64,000 bases of DNA from a virus: IMG/VR virus record IMGVR_UViG_3300042502_001732, positions 62,001-126,000 of that record. One strand, written 5' to 3'. Below, piece after piece: positions 8,849 through 16,997 of this stretch. The notes under the pieces are model-generated. The model made no database searches, was not told the origin of the DNA, and saw nothing but the letters and a program-made list of their open reading frames with translations. Numbering within the stretch: the first letter of the stretch is position 1; each line of letters begins with the position of its first letter. A program made the translations under genes and the position numbers.

Positions 8849-10612
8849 TTATCTACTTACTTCTTCCCAATCCATAGAAGCAAACATACCAGAACCATTA
8901 GTGGTATCTGATGCAGCAACCAAAGTTAATTCAAAAGGAGTTTTTGTTAAATTGTTTCGTTCTAATTGAAACTTAAACAAAGCTTCTTTAAGAATATCCA
9001 AATTCGGAGAACCTTGATTAGAAGAATTTAAGAAGCCACTTGCTAAAATTCTTCCCCCCGCATAGCTTGTTCCTGTAATGTTGTATTGAACGGCACTATC
9101 AACTCCAGCATCAACCCAACTTCCCCCTGTTGTGACTCCGCTTGCTCTTACCTGCCAGTTATAGTTTATGCCATTTCCATCCCCAAGAATTGATAAAGCC
9201 GTTAAAATAATAATTGCATCAAGTCTGTCTGGAGTTGTTTTTAATCGAATTGAAATAATTGGATAAAACGTACCAGCTACTGCAAACGTTCTTGGTGCAG
9301 TTATTGGGATAGATGCTGCTTGTTGTAATCCTCTTAATTCATAGCCACCTTCGGATATAACCGTACTACATACTTGCTTCAATTTACTAGGACCTGATGT
9401 AGCTGCTTTATTTTCTATTTCGTATCTTAAAGGTAATGACGCGGTGGTAATATATGTAGAGTCAATTAAGTTAGCGTGATGAAAGTAATGACATGGTACA
9501 AACTGACCATTAATAACAAACCCAGTTCTGACAGTACCTAACCCCAGCCATTCTATATCCATGAATAGGATTTGTGCTTTTGTAATATCAAGCGTGATTC
9601 CTGATGGTCCTGAACCATCAAGCTTATCAACATTCCATCCTGATTGTGGTGTTCTTGTTGAAGTAACAGTACCAGTTACAAGGCTGCGTTCAACCATATA
9701 CAATGAACTATCATCTAGTTCTAAATATATACCGTTTTCAGCTCCATAATAACCAACACGCTGTCTTAGGTTGGTAGTAGAAGGACTAAAAGTAAAGGTA
9801 CTCATTATCTGTAACGATTTACCTGGTTGATAAGCAAACACTTTTGTTGTCTCTCTATATACTTTAGAGCCACTTAATGCATCTACCTTTAACTCTACCA
9901 GTCCTTGATTTTGATTAAACTGAGCAGATGCAGAGGTTGTAGTTGTACCACCTGTGAGAGTAGACCAAAGATTGTTATCGGCATATCTATGGGATGAATC
10001 AAATAAAGTTAATGGAGAAGATATTCTTGTACGACCAAACGCATCAGACGCTAAGTTGTAATTTCCAGAATAGTTAATTAAAGGCGTAACGCTTATAGCA
10101 GTAACTGGATTTGTAATTGTAACTGCTGTAACTGGATTAACTAAAGAAAAAGAACTAACTGGATTGTTAATTGTAACTGCTGTAACTGGATTAACTAGAG
10201 AGAACGAACTAACTGTATTAAGAACCGTAACAGCAGTTATAGGATTACTAACAGTAATAGTACCGCTTATAGGAGTAATGCCTGTTGTTATAACTCGCAC
10301 TGCACCTACTTCAGATCCATCTACAGTAGCTGTACGGACTATTTGCGCATATACATCTGTTCCTGTGGTATGATCAACGATACCAACATTGCCAATATCA
10401 ACATTACTAGCTGATAAAATTAAATTGATATCTGACGCATTAACCAGGTGGGTTAATACTGCGTATTTAGGATATATTGTATTGTTATAACCATCACCGT
10501 AAGTGCCATTTGCAGAAGTTATTGCGGGAAATCTAGAATCACCTACAATTTCTACATATTTACCATAGTCTGCAGTTGCCTTATTGATTACAACATTGCT
10601 ATTAATAGCCAT
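8849..10612 (-). CDS. Tail fibre-like / virion surface protein
   Basis: 587 residues from the ATG at 10612, five bases after a late box; 18 codons upstream are probably untranslated. Residues about 110-180 hold near-identical repeats built on VNPVTAVTI and SSFSLVNPVTAV. After these come DAFGRTRISSPLTLFDSSHR and YQPGKSLQIMSTFTFSPS, blocks I recall from virion proteins of marine and freshwater phages. Mostly beta-rich. Likely a fibre or adhesin. It converges tail to tail with 8511-8843. Confidence 0.65.
   Translation of the reverse strand: MAINSNVVINKATADYGKYVEIVGDSRFPAITSANGTYGDGYNNTIYPKYAVLTHLVNASDINLILSASNVDIGNVGIVDHTTGTDVYAQIVRTATVDGSEVGAVRVITTGITPISGTITVSNPITAVTVLNTVSSFSLVNPVTAVTINNPVSSFSLVNPVTAVTITNPVTAISVTPLINYSGNYNLASDAFGRTRISSPLTLFDSSHRYADNNLWSTLTGGTTTTSASAQFNQNQGLVELKVDALSGSKVYRETTKVFAYQPGKSLQIMSTFTFSPSTTNLRQRVGYYGAENGIYLELDDSSLYMVERSLVTGTVTSTRTPQSGWNVDKLDGSGPSGITLDITKAQILFMDIEWLGLGTVRTGFVINGQFVPCHYFHHANLIDSTYITTASLPLRYEIENKAATSGPSKLKQVCSTVISEGGYELRGLQQAASIPITAPRTFAVAGTFYPIISIRLKTTPDRLDAIIILTALSILGDGNGINYNWQVRASGVTTGGSWVDAGVDSAVQYNITGTSYAGGRILASGFLNSSNQGSPNLDILKEALFKFQLERNNLTKTPFELTLVAASDTTNGSGMFASMDWEEVSR
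10099..10230 (-). repeat. In-frame tandem repeats in fibre gene
   Basis: Imperfect 30-60 base units encoding NPVTAVTI and SSFSLVNPVTAV; for example the 18-base GTTACAGCAGTTACAATT type unit recurs with changes. Such arrays vary in copy number by slippage. Confidence 0.7.
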
Positions 10613-10617
10613 ATTTA

Positions 10618-10624
10618 TATTTAT
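10618..10624 (-). promoter_or_regulatory. Late promoter ATAAATA
   Basis: Reverse-strand late box five bases before the ATG at 10612, arguing for that start. Confidence 0.6.
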
Positions 10625-10748
10625 CAAAAAGTCGTACATCTTACATAATATTGACAAAAATAACAACGGTGTTTAAATATGTGCGACTTTCTGAAAAGAA
10701 ATCACAAGAAAAAGAGGAGCCTTGCTCCCCTCAACATTATAAAAAATT

Positions 10749-11162
10749 ATGAAAAACTTATTATTAATACTATCGTGTAGTATTTTGTTAATAAACAATT
10801 CTGCAAATGCATACACTGAAATTAAAAAATCAAATAATGAAAATTATTTCATGGCTAGAATAACCTTTTACACAGACTGTCCAAGATATGGTAAAAAAAC
10901 AGCCAGTGGAAAAATTGCGAAAGAAGGATATACTGTAGCAGCAGAGAAAAAAATACCATTCGGAACGCTTTATAATATTCCAAGTTTGAAAAATATAATA
11001 AAAACTGATGGGATATTTCAAGTTCAAGATCGAGGATCAGCAGTAGATAAAAGAACCGCTAGTAAAAATAAATATCCAGTTATTGATGTATACGTTTCTT
11101 CACATGAAAAAATAAATATTTTGAAAAAAATAAAAAATAACATAGTTAAAGTTTATTATTAA
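10749..11162 (+). CDS. Secreted 3D / double-psi barrel protein
   Basis: 137 residues. Residues 1-21 are a signal peptide (MKNLLLILSCSILL ... ANA). The mature part has ITFYTDCPRYGKKTASGKIA, VAAEKKIPFGTLYNIP, GIFQVQDRGSAVD and VIDVYVSS, the layout of 3D-domain and RlpA/MltA-type barrels that act on cell-wall glycan. The Asp residues in QDRGSAVD and IDVY fit the family. It may act on peptidoglycan in the periplasm. Its stop overlaps the next ATG (TAATG). Confidence 0.7.
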   Translation: MKNLLLILSCSILLINNSANAYTEIKKSNNENYFMARITFYTDCPRYGKKTASGKIAKEGYTVAAEKKIPFGTLYNIPSLKNIIKTDGIFQVQDRGSAVDKRTASKNKYPVIDVYVSSHEKINILKKIKNNIVKVYY

Positions 11163-11698
11163 TGAAAATTTTAAATAAAACAAAAACCTACCTTATAGGT
11201 CCAATGCAATATGGTGATGGTAGATCATGGAGAGAAGAGATATCTGAATTTTTAAAAACTATCGGAGTTATTGTGTTTGATCCATATAAAAAACCATTTA
11301 TAAATGCACCATCTGAAGATGAAGATACCCATGCAAAAATGTACAAACTTATGAATATAGGCGAATATGATGAAGTTGCTGAACATTTTAAAGCTGTTCG
11401 TTCTTTTGATTTGTCTATGGTAGATAGAGCTGATTTTATCATATGTTATTTAAATCCTAAAGTTCCGACTTATGGAACTGTAGAAGAATTGGTAACAGCA
11501 GTTAGAATGAAACGTCCAGTTTTTGTTGTGATAGAAGGTGGTAAAAAAAATACACCACTGTGGGTTATGGGAATGCTGCCACACAAATATATATACGATT
11601 CATTTGATGAAATAAAACAAGTATTGACAAATATAAATGACGGACTAAAGTCAATAGACAGTGATCGTTGGAGATTATTTGAACAAGAATTAAGATGA
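11162..11698 (+). CDS. Nucleoside 2-deoxyribosyltransferase-like protein
   Basis: 178 residues. YLIGPMQ at 10-16, DLSMVDRADFIICYL and PTYGTVEELVTA match the nucleoside deoxyribosyltransferase / DUF4406 fold (substrate loop, catalytic Glu, nucleotide site). Such enzymes exchange or hydrolyse deoxynucleosides. Coupled to both neighbours by overlapping stop and start codons. The fold is fairly clear, the substrate unknown. Confidence 0.7.
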   Translation: MKILNKTKTYLIGPMQYGDGRSWREEISEFLKTIGVIVFDPYKKPFINAPSEDEDTHAKMYKLMNIGEYDEVAEHFKAVRSFDLSMVDRADFIICYLNPKVPTYGTVEELVTAVRMKRPVFVVIEGGKKNTPLWVMGMLPHKYIYDSFDEIKQVLTNINDGLKSIDSDRWRLFEQELR

Positions 11699-11919
11699 AA
11701 GTGGAAGGTTTAATATCATTAAAACTTACAGACGCTTCTAAGCTAGAAGTGTTTTATCAATTTTTATTTGATAAATTCAATTTTAATAAAAATTATATAA
11801 TTAAGCAAAATAAAATATATCAAATTGAAGAACACAGAGATGAATATTATGATATCTATATTAGAGACGCTGACGAATTAGATTATCACATATATGAAAT
11901 AATAAAAAAAATAAAATGA
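11695..11919 (+). CDS. Hypothetical small acidic protein
   Basis: 74 residues, not recognised. Rich in Tyr, Asp and Lys. It starts with ATGA overlap on the previous gene, so it is translated from the same message as the deoxyribosyltransferase-like protein. Confidence 0.65.
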   Translation: MKVEGLISLKLTDASKLEVFYQFLFDKFNFNKNYIIKQNKIYQIEEHRDEYYDIYIRDADELDYHIYEIIKKIK

Positions 11920-11935
11920 CATTTATTTAAAAAAA

Positions 11936-11942
11936 ATAAATA
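11936..11942 (+). promoter_or_regulatory. Late promoter ATAAATA
   Basis: Late box six bases before the ATG at 11949. Confidence 0.6.
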
Positions 11943-11948
11943 TACTCA

Positions 11949-12788
11949 ATGTCAATAGATGTCGGTTTCACTTTTACGTGTAGGTTAAATGGAAGATTAG
12001 GAAATCAAATGTTTATGATAGCGCATGCATATTCACAGGCGCTAGACCATAATTCCAAATTTATTTCTGCAAAATATGATGTCCCAGCATCTGATTATTT
12101 TGATAATATTTATAGAAATATAGATTTTTCTATAAATTATATTGATGATTTAAAAGAAGATGAGTCCTATGTTAATATAGGAACTACCTTTCATTATACC
12201 CCAATCAAAGTCCCTAAAAATAAAAATATAATTTTTCATGGATATTGTCAAAGTGAAAAATTCTTTATATCTAATAGTTTAAAAATAAAAGAATTATTTT
12301 CAGCAAATGAAGAATTTATAACAGAATATTTTAATAAATATCCATTTTTAAAAGATAACAACACTATTGTTATAAATGTGAGACGAGGAGATTACTTACA
12401 TTATCCAAATCACCATCCAGTTATTTCAAAAGAATATATATACAAATCGTTAGAATATATACCAGATTATAAAAAAAATCCAATTATTATTATAAGTGAT
12501 GATATTGAATGGTGTCAAGAAAACATCAATATTGATAATGCGATATTTATTACTGATATATTACCATGGCAAGCATTGTGGTTAATATCTCTTTGTAAAT
12601 ATTTTATAATTTCAAATAGTAGTTTTTCTTGGTGGGGTGCATTTTTGGGTGAAAAAGAAAACAGTATCGTGGTGTGTCCAGATATTTGGTTCGGTCCAGA
12701 AATAACAGTCAACACTTCTGACATATATAGAAACAATTGGATAAAAATTCCAACTTATCACCAAAATGGTGTATTATATCCGAAATAA
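11949..12788 (+). CDS. Alpha-1,2-fucosyltransferase-like (GT11)
   Basis: 279 residues. GRLGNQMFMIAHAYSQAL near the start, INVRRGDYL in the middle and FIISNSSFSWWGAFLG near the end are the three GT11 motifs. It should move fucose from GDP-fucose to a glycan. It forms a late unit with the GT2 gene that follows. The target could be virion protein or host envelope glycan. Confidence 0.85.
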   Translation: MSIDVGFTFTCRLNGRLGNQMFMIAHAYSQALDHNSKFISAKYDVPASDYFDNIYRNIDFSINYIDDLKEDESYVNIGTTFHYTPIKVPKNKNIIFHGYCQSEKFFISNSLKIKELFSANEEFITEYFNKYPFLKDNNTIVINVRRGDYLHYPNHHPVISKEYIYKSLEYIPDYKKNPIIIISDDIEWCQENINIDNAIFITDILPWQALWLISLCKYFIISNSSFSWWGAFLGEKENSIVVCPDIWFGPEITVNTSDIYRNNWIKIPTYHQNGVLYPK

Positions 12789-12796
12789 AAAATAAA

Positions 12797-13567
12797 ATGA
12801 AAACATTAGTAGTTTGTCCAACTTATGGGAGAGTTCCATATTTAAATCGTATGGTAGCTAGTTTTTTATCACAAACATATGATGATAAACATTTAGTAAT
12901 TATAAATGATGATAAAAATGTAGAAATATGCTGTGATAACAATCAAGTCACTTGTATAAATTTAAATAAAAAAATTCTACTTCCACAAAAAAGAAACATC
13001 GGCATTATGCTAGGATATTACGATCTTATCATGCAATATGACGATGATGATATTTTTTTACCAAACAGAATATCAAATCATGTTCAAAAACACATTGAAA
13101 ATCCAGATATTTGGTATTATTGGAATATGTCATCATATATTATATATGGAGATAAATTTGAAATCGCTGGATGTTCTCCCAATCACAGTTCTTTTTTAAG
13201 AAAGGCGTGGTTTTCTGTTGGTGGATATGCCAACAATGAAAATATCGGAGATGATATGGAATTTTTTTACAAAATACCAAACAATTTTAAAAAGGAAGAA
13301 AATGATCCAACATTAGCTGATTATGTTTACAACTTCGGCGGAGTTAACTATCACGCATCTTATGAAAAAGATATTAGAATAGATGAAATTGCATATAATC
13401 AATTATCTAATATGAATTTAATAGGTAAAAAATATTGGATAGAACCAGATTATGAAGAATATAACAAATTCTTGATATTAGAAAATTTATATAAACAGAA
13501 AAAAGAATCTTTAATTATTAAACATATAGATCAAGGAAAAATCGGTATAGATCATTTAATGATATGA
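12797..13567 (+). CDS. GT2-family glycosyltransferase
   Basis: 256 residues from the ATG at 12797; an upstream in-frame ATG at 12737 lies inside the fucosyltransferase gene. VVCPTYGRVPYLNRMV opens a GT-A fold, MQYDDDDIFLPNRI is the DXD metal site, and NIGDDMEFFYKIP is the acceptor-side acidic motif. Its end overlaps by 16 bases the convergent o-spanin gene. Confidence 0.82.
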   Translation: MKTLVVCPTYGRVPYLNRMVASFLSQTYDDKHLVIINDDKNVEICCDNNQVTCINLNKKILLPQKRNIGIMLGYYDLIMQYDDDDIFLPNRISNHVQKHIENPDIWYYWNMSSYIIYGDKFEIAGCSPNHSSFLRKAWFSVGGYANNENIGDDMEFFYKIPNNFKKEENDPTLADYVYNFGGVNYHASYEKDIRIDEIAYNQLSNMNLIGKKYWIEPDYEEYNKFLILENLYKQKKESLIIKHIDQGKIGIDHLMI

Positions 13568-13800
13568 TAAAACAATTGATTTTCTAATTTTTTAAAACGA
13601 GCATCTGAATGCCACACCTCATCTGTTTGAGGTGTATAAATACCATCTTTTGTTATGATAGATTTACCTTTTTCCAGAGAGAGAATAGAAGGTTGATAAA
13701 TGTTGTATATAGGCTCTTTCTTGAATGAGCCTATCTCGCAAGATGTCAGCCCTATCATTACTATCATTAGTTTTAGAAGATCGCAACTTTTCAATTTCAT
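13552..13800 (-). CDS. o-spanin lipoprotein (lysis cassette 1)
   Basis: 82 residues. A hydrophobic N-terminus ends in the lipobox GLTSC (Cys 21), predicting an outer-membrane lipoprotein. It starts inside the preceding i-spanin gene in another frame, the overlapping Rz/Rz1 design. It should link to the i-spanin across the periplasm and fuse membranes at lysis. Confidence 0.7.
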   Translation of the reverse strand: MKLKSCDLLKLMIVMIGLTSCEIGSFKKEPIYNIYQPSILSLEKGKSIITKDGIYTPQTDEVWHSDARFKKLENQLFYHIIK

Positions 13801-13924
13801 TGATAATTTGTTCTTGGTTGATTCTAGATTTTTGAATCATATCATAATAAAATGCTCTATTCTTTAACTCCAAAAAAGCAGTTAAAGCAGATAGAGCATT
13901 TTTAATTAATCCTATAATATCCAT
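13664..13924 (-). CDS. i-spanin-like protein (lysis cassette 1)
   Basis: 86 residues: hydrophobic N-terminal segment (about 3-18), then a charged coiled-coil-like stretch (QEQIINEIEKLRSS ... RADILRDRLIQERA). TAATG overlap with the holin-like gene. Together with the overlapping lipoprotein gene this fits an i-spanin. The membrane segment is short, so the call rests partly on context and on the parallel cassette at 50 kb. Confidence 0.62.
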   Translation of the reverse strand: MDIIGLIKNALSALTAFLELKNRAFYYDMIQKSRINQEQIINEIEKLRSSKTNDSNDRADILRDRLIQERAYIQHLSTFYSLSGKR

Positions 13925-14112
13925 TATTCGCCTTTATCTTTTGCTTTGCCGATATTAATGGCAGCAAAATCGATAAGAGCGTACAATTTAGCAAGGAATG
14001 TACCTGGAGCTGGTGTTGGTGTAGCTGCAGCAATAGCTGATGCTAACGCTACAACTGCTGTGATTATATTCAATATATCATTACCAGTGACGAGTTCTAA
14101 TATTGTATTCAT
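13924..14112 (-). CDS. Holin-like membrane protein (lysis cassette 1)
   Basis: 62 residues. One long hydrophobic stretch, IITAVVALASAIAAA, then TPTPAPGT and a short tail ending GKAKDKGE. A clear paralogue lies at 50435-50623 with the same core and end. Small size, position at the head of a spanin pair and divergence from an endolysin suggest a holin; not proven. Confidence 0.6.
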   Translation of the reverse strand: MNTILELVTGNDILNIITAVVALASAIAAATPTPAPGTFLAKLYALIDFAAINIGKAKDKGE

Positions 14113-14119
14113 ACACTAG

Positions 14120-14126
14120 TATTTAG
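14120..14126 (-). promoter_or_regulatory. Late promoter CTAAATA (leftward)
   Basis: Reverse-strand late box seven bases before the holin-like ATG at 14112; back to back with the rightward box at 14138. Confidence 0.55.
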
Positions 14127-14137
14127 TTCACTGCCTA

Positions 14138-14144
14138 ATAAATA
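14138..14144 (+). promoter_or_regulatory. Late promoter ATAAATA
   Basis: Late box five bases before the endolysin ATG at 14150. Confidence 0.6.
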
Positions 14145-14149
14145 TTATT

Positions 14150-14785
14150 ATGGAGTTTCCAGGTAAAAAACAAAAAGTAATGAATGTTCAGAAGGCTTTA
14201 GGACTATCAACTGATGGTATTGATGGTCCTAGAACATGGGATGCTATTGAAGAAACTGTTGTAAAGGACAAGCCTCAAACAGTTCCTACTACTCCTACAG
14301 GCAATACATTAGCTGAAAAGTTAGTAGCTCTAGCAAAGAAAGAAGTAGGTGTGGAAGAAGTTAACGGGACCAACTGCGGTCCTAGAGTTAACGAATATAA
14401 ATCAGCAACTTGGTTAGATTCAACGAAATCATGGCCTTGGTGCGCTGCTTTCATTTGCTGGTTGTTTAGAGAAGCAATGAAAGATGGTAAGTATAGCTTC
14501 GAAAGACCCAAGACAGCAGGTGCTTATGATTTTGAAAATTGGTGCAGAGAGCAAGATACACATGTTCTTTTAAAGAAACCTCATAATGGCGATATTAAGC
14601 CTGGAGATATTGTTATCTTTAACTTTTCTCACATTGGATTAGCAATTGGAAATCCAGATTCTGCTGGTTATGTTAAAACAATCGAAGGAAACACTGATGG
14701 CTTTGGATCTCGTGAAGGCGGAGCGGTGTTAGAAAAAAGACGTAAATTGTCATCTATACGTAGTAGAATTAGAGTTGTAATTTAA
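14150..14785 (+). CDS. CHAP-type endolysin with peptidoglycan-binding N-terminus
   Basis: 211 residues. Residues about 8-32 (VQKALGLSTDGIDGPRTW) resemble a peptidoglycan-binding repeat. After a Thr/Pro linker, a CHAP-like hydrolase has NEYKSATWL, WPWCAAFICWLF (catalytic Cys), GDIVIFNFSHIGLAIG (catalytic His) and TIEGNTDGFGSREGG. No signal peptide, so release should need the holin-like protein encoded divergently. Cassette 2 has an unrelated amidase instead. Confidence 0.8.
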   Translation: MEFPGKKQKVMNVQKALGLSTDGIDGPRTWDAIEETVVKDKPQTVPTTPTGNTLAEKLVALAKKEVGVEEVNGTNCGPRVNEYKSATWLDSTKSWPWCAAFICWLFREAMKDGKYSFERPKTAGAYDFENWCREQDTHVLLKKPHNGDIKPGDIVIFNFSHIGLAIGNPDSAGYVKTIEGNTDGFGSREGGAVLEKRRKLSSIRSRIRVVI

Positions 14786-14795
14786 TATCAAATAA

Positions 14796-14802
14796 TTAAA
14801 TA
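14796..14802 (+). promoter_or_regulatory. Late promoter TTAAATA
   Basis: Late box eight bases before the ATG at 14811. Confidence 0.5.
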
Positions 14803-14810
14803 AAAATACT

Positions 14811-15008
14811 ATGATCAAAAGAATAAGCGATAACTCTGTTAAACTTTGCTGCAATAATAATGGTTGCCCAACCGTAACTGATATTGGTGAAGGATTAATT
14901 GAAATTACAGACGATAACGGCAATAAAATCGTTGTCAAGAAAGAAGAAGCGAGTTTAATTTCTGACGGTGTTAAAACACTCGATAAAGAAAATCTCATTC
15001 TTGGATGA
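14811..15008 (+). CDS. Hypothetical small protein with Cys pair
   Basis: 65 residues. SVKLCCNNNGCPTV gives three clustered cysteines, then an acidic beta-like part. Similar short LCC..GCPTV proteins occur in T4-like marine phages as I recall; no function known. ATGA overlap with the next gene. Confidence 0.65.
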   Translation: MIKRISDNSVKLCCNNNGCPTVTDIGEGLIEITDDNGNKIVVKKEEASLISDGVKTLDKENLILG

Positions 15009-15271
15009 ATTTAATTTATCACACTTTCGTATTATTAGGAATATGCTTCATATTAAAATATGGAGCTATTCTTAATTTTATAAGAAATCCTTTGAAAAAA
15101 ATATCTTTTTTTAAAGAACTTTTTAATTGCTGTTTGTGTATGGGATTTTGGATTGGTTTATTTTATTCAACAATTTCCCAAATGCCTTGGACTTTATGTT
15201 TTTATTCTGCCGCTGTTTGCTGGATCGCGGATTATATTATACAAATAATTCAGAAATATTTGTATAATTAA
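15005..15271 (+). CDS. Small membrane protein
   Basis: 88 residues with two or three hydrophobic segments (about 3-17, 40-55, 62-80) and the motif ELFNCCLCMGFWIGL, reminiscent of phage and bacterial inner-membrane proteins with CxxCxGFW-G. Translationally coupled to the Cys-rich protein. Function unknown. Confidence 0.65.
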   Translation: MNLIYHTFVLLGICFILKYGAILNFIRNPLKKISFFKELFNCCLCMGFWIGLFYSTISQMPWTLCFYSAAVCWIADYIIQIIQKYLYN

Positions 15272-15882
15272 CGTTTAACTATTGTGTTTTTAATATTGTT
15301 AACCAATAATTCAAATCCTGTTATTTGATTTTTATCAAATTTTCCAGCTTTAGTTCCGATACTTATATAAAAATATTGTTTATCTACCACGCCTATATTG
15401 TACATTATATTTTGTGTAACTCCTAGATGTTCAAAATGATGTTTTAATTGACACTCATTCATTTCTGAAACATCACTAATACAATAACCAGCTCTTATAA
15501 CTTCTAATAAATTTTTAATATAATCTGAATCTATTGAAATATTTTCATATGTTGGTATTTCGTTCAAATTATTTCTATTCCAATCTTTATATATAGCTGA
15601 TGTATAAAATGATTTTCCAACTTGGGGAATCCCCCCTCCATTATGAGCTGCAAAAATAATAGCATGGTCTGCTCCAGCCTTTATTATTTCATATAAGTAT
15701 TCTTGTATATCTATACTATCTTGTAAAAATTCTAACATTTTTAAATTAGAAAAAGGTCTTCTTTCTACAAAAAATTTAATCATAGATGTTGTTGCTTTTA
15801 TTAAAGTAACTAAAGCACCAGAACTGATCAGAGCCATTAATATTAAAAATCCTCCGCTCTGTGTATCAAAAAATTCATTCAT
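15268..15882 (-). CDS. Membrane-anchored protein with GAF-like domain (tentative)
   Basis: 204 residues. One N-terminal membrane helix (about 12-34), then a soluble domain with ADHAIIFAAHNGGGIP, FEHLGVTQNIMYNIG and a C-terminal YFYISIGTKAG. The order suggests a GAF-like sensor fold facing the cytoplasm, but this is a guess from pattern. Late box eleven bases upstream. Confidence 0.6.
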   Translation of the reverse strand: MNEFFDTQSGGFLILMALISSGALVTLIKATTSMIKFFVERRPFSNLKMLEFLQDSIDIQEYLYEIIKAGADHAIIFAAHNGGGIPQVGKSFYTSAIYKDWNRNNLNEIPTYENISIDSDYIKNLLEVIRAGYCISDVSEMNECQLKHHFEHLGVTQNIMYNIGVVDKQYFYISIGTKAGKFDKNQITGFELLVNNIKNTIVKR

Positions 15883-15893
15883 GTTTATTATAT

Positions 15894-15900
15894 TATTTAT
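15894..15900 (-). promoter_or_regulatory. Late promoter ATAAATA (leftward)
   Basis: Reverse-strand late box eleven bases before the ATG at 15882; spacing longer than usual. Confidence 0.4.
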
Positions 15901-15935
15901 AAAAGAAAATTAATTTTTTAAAAAAATTATGAAAG

Positions 15936-15942
15936 ATAAATA
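15936..15942 (+). promoter_or_regulatory. Late promoter ATAAATA
   Basis: Late box five bases before the GTG at 15948; it fixes that start. Confidence 0.6.
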
Positions 15943-15947
15943 ATAAA

Positions 15948-16328
15948 GTGAATAGCAAATATATAGAATTAATTGATAGCGTGTATTCCTCTATTTTAGA
16001 GGAAAAAAACGATAATTCATCTATCGATGAATTTATCAAAATACGATCAAACGGAGCTAAAAAAATTGAAAAACAAGCCAAAGAAAAAGGCGGAGCTTCG
16101 ATATTAACAGCGATTCATTTTAAAGCAAAAGAAATTCCATATGAACATTGCTTAGAAAATTCAGAAGATATAAAATCTATAGAAAAAAAAGCAGATCTTG
16201 TTTTTAATAAACTTAAAAATTGGAAAAATTTATCACAAAGACAATTTCAAGCTTTGATGGGTGAACTTGAAGCTTATGGTGAAATTTATATAAAAATTAA
16301 AAAGCCAAACAGTATAAATTTAAATTAA
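15948..16328 (+). CDS. Hypothetical tagged protein
   Basis: 126 residues from a GTG five bases after a late box. N-terminus MNSKYIELIDSVYSSILEE matches the shared tag and contains LEE. The body has NGAKKIEKQAKEKGGASIL and TAIHFKAKEIPY, a segment I recall from T4-like phages without assigned function. Convergent with 16329. Confidence 0.72.
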   Translation: MNSKYIELIDSVYSSILEEKNDNSSIDEFIKIRSNGAKKIEKQAKEKGGASILTAIHFKAKEIPYEHCLENSEDIKSIEKKADLVFNKLKNWKNLSQRQFQALMGELEAYGEIYIKIKKPNSINLN

Positions 16329-16682
16329 TTATTTTTGTTGTAATCTATACAACAAATGATTGAATTCTGCTTCGATTTCATCTTTGATATTTTTTAAATC
16401 ATCAAATCCTTCAGAGATGGATGATAAATATGAAACGATCTCAGTTTTTAATGATGTGTACGAAGATATCAAATCTCCTTTATATGATTCCACTTTAATT
16501 GTATAATTTGTATTATTATTGGGAATTGTCGTTCTTCCGTAATAAACTTCTACAAACTTATCAAATAATTCATCCAACGTTTCGTATGCAGTTGATAACG
16601 CTTTATGTTCAGCATAACTCTTAGTTTGCCAATGATCAACCTTTAGTTGATTTAAAACCGTGAAAACTGCAATCAAATTCAT
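16329..16682 (-). CDS. DUF5856-like helical protein
   Basis: 117 residues from the ATG at 16682, just after the upstream stop; an ATG at 16715 would overlap that gene by 29 bases. VLNQLKVDHWQTKSYAEHKAL and LDELFDKFVEVYYGR match the DUF5856 family of phage four-helix proteins that look ferritin/Dps-like. Function unknown. Coupled to the DUF5661-like gene. Confidence 0.72.
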   Translation of the reverse strand: MNLIAVFTVLNQLKVDHWQTKSYAEHKALSTAYETLDELFDKFVEVYYGRTTIPNNNTNYTIKVESYKGDLISSYTSLKTEIVSYLSSISEGFDDLKNIKDEIEAEFNHLLYRLQQK

Positions 16683-16686
16683 ATGT

Positions 16687-16965
16687 TTATTTATGAGGTT
16701 TTTTAGCTTTTTCAACTTTATCCAATAATTTGTAATAATCTATTCTCTCAAAAAGATGATGAGATGCTATAGTTCTTGCTTGCTTTTCGTCTAACGGATT
16801 TTCTGGATCTTCCTCATGTTCCATTTCTATTTTCATTCCATCATTCAATGCGGTTTCTACATCTTCTTTAGAAACGCCATGCTTTTTCATTATTTCTTCA
16901 ACAGTTTTTGGCGGCTTCATTCCTTCATAAATTAAACCGATATTGATTGAATCTTTATTAAGCAT
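16687..16965 (-). CDS. DUF5661-like tagged protein
   Basis: 92 residues. The start MLNKDSINIGLIYEG fits the shared tag, with IYE as a possible processing site. The body KHGVSKEDVETALNDGMKIE then EHEEDP and TIASHHLFERIDYYKLLDKVE fits DUF5661. Late box five bases upstream, divergent from the ArdC-like gene. Confidence 0.72.
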   Translation of the reverse strand: MLNKDSINIGLIYEGMKPPKTVEEIMKKHGVSKEDVETALNDGMKIEMEHEEDPENPLDEKQARTIASHHLFERIDYYKLLDKVEKAKKPHK

Positions 16966-16970
16966 TTATA

Positions 16971-16977
16971 TATTTAA
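16971..16977 (-). promoter_or_regulatory. Late promoter TTAAATA (leftward)
   Basis: Reverse-strand late box five bases before the ATG at 16965. Confidence 0.6.
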
Positions 16978-16985
16978 TAAAAATG

Positions 16986-16992
16986 ATAAATA
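16986..16992 (+). promoter_or_regulatory. Late promoter ATAAATA
   Basis: Late box five bases before the ATG at 16998; the ATG at 16983 would sit upstream of it, so 16998 is the better start. Confidence 0.6.
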
Positions 16993-16997
16993 TAAAT

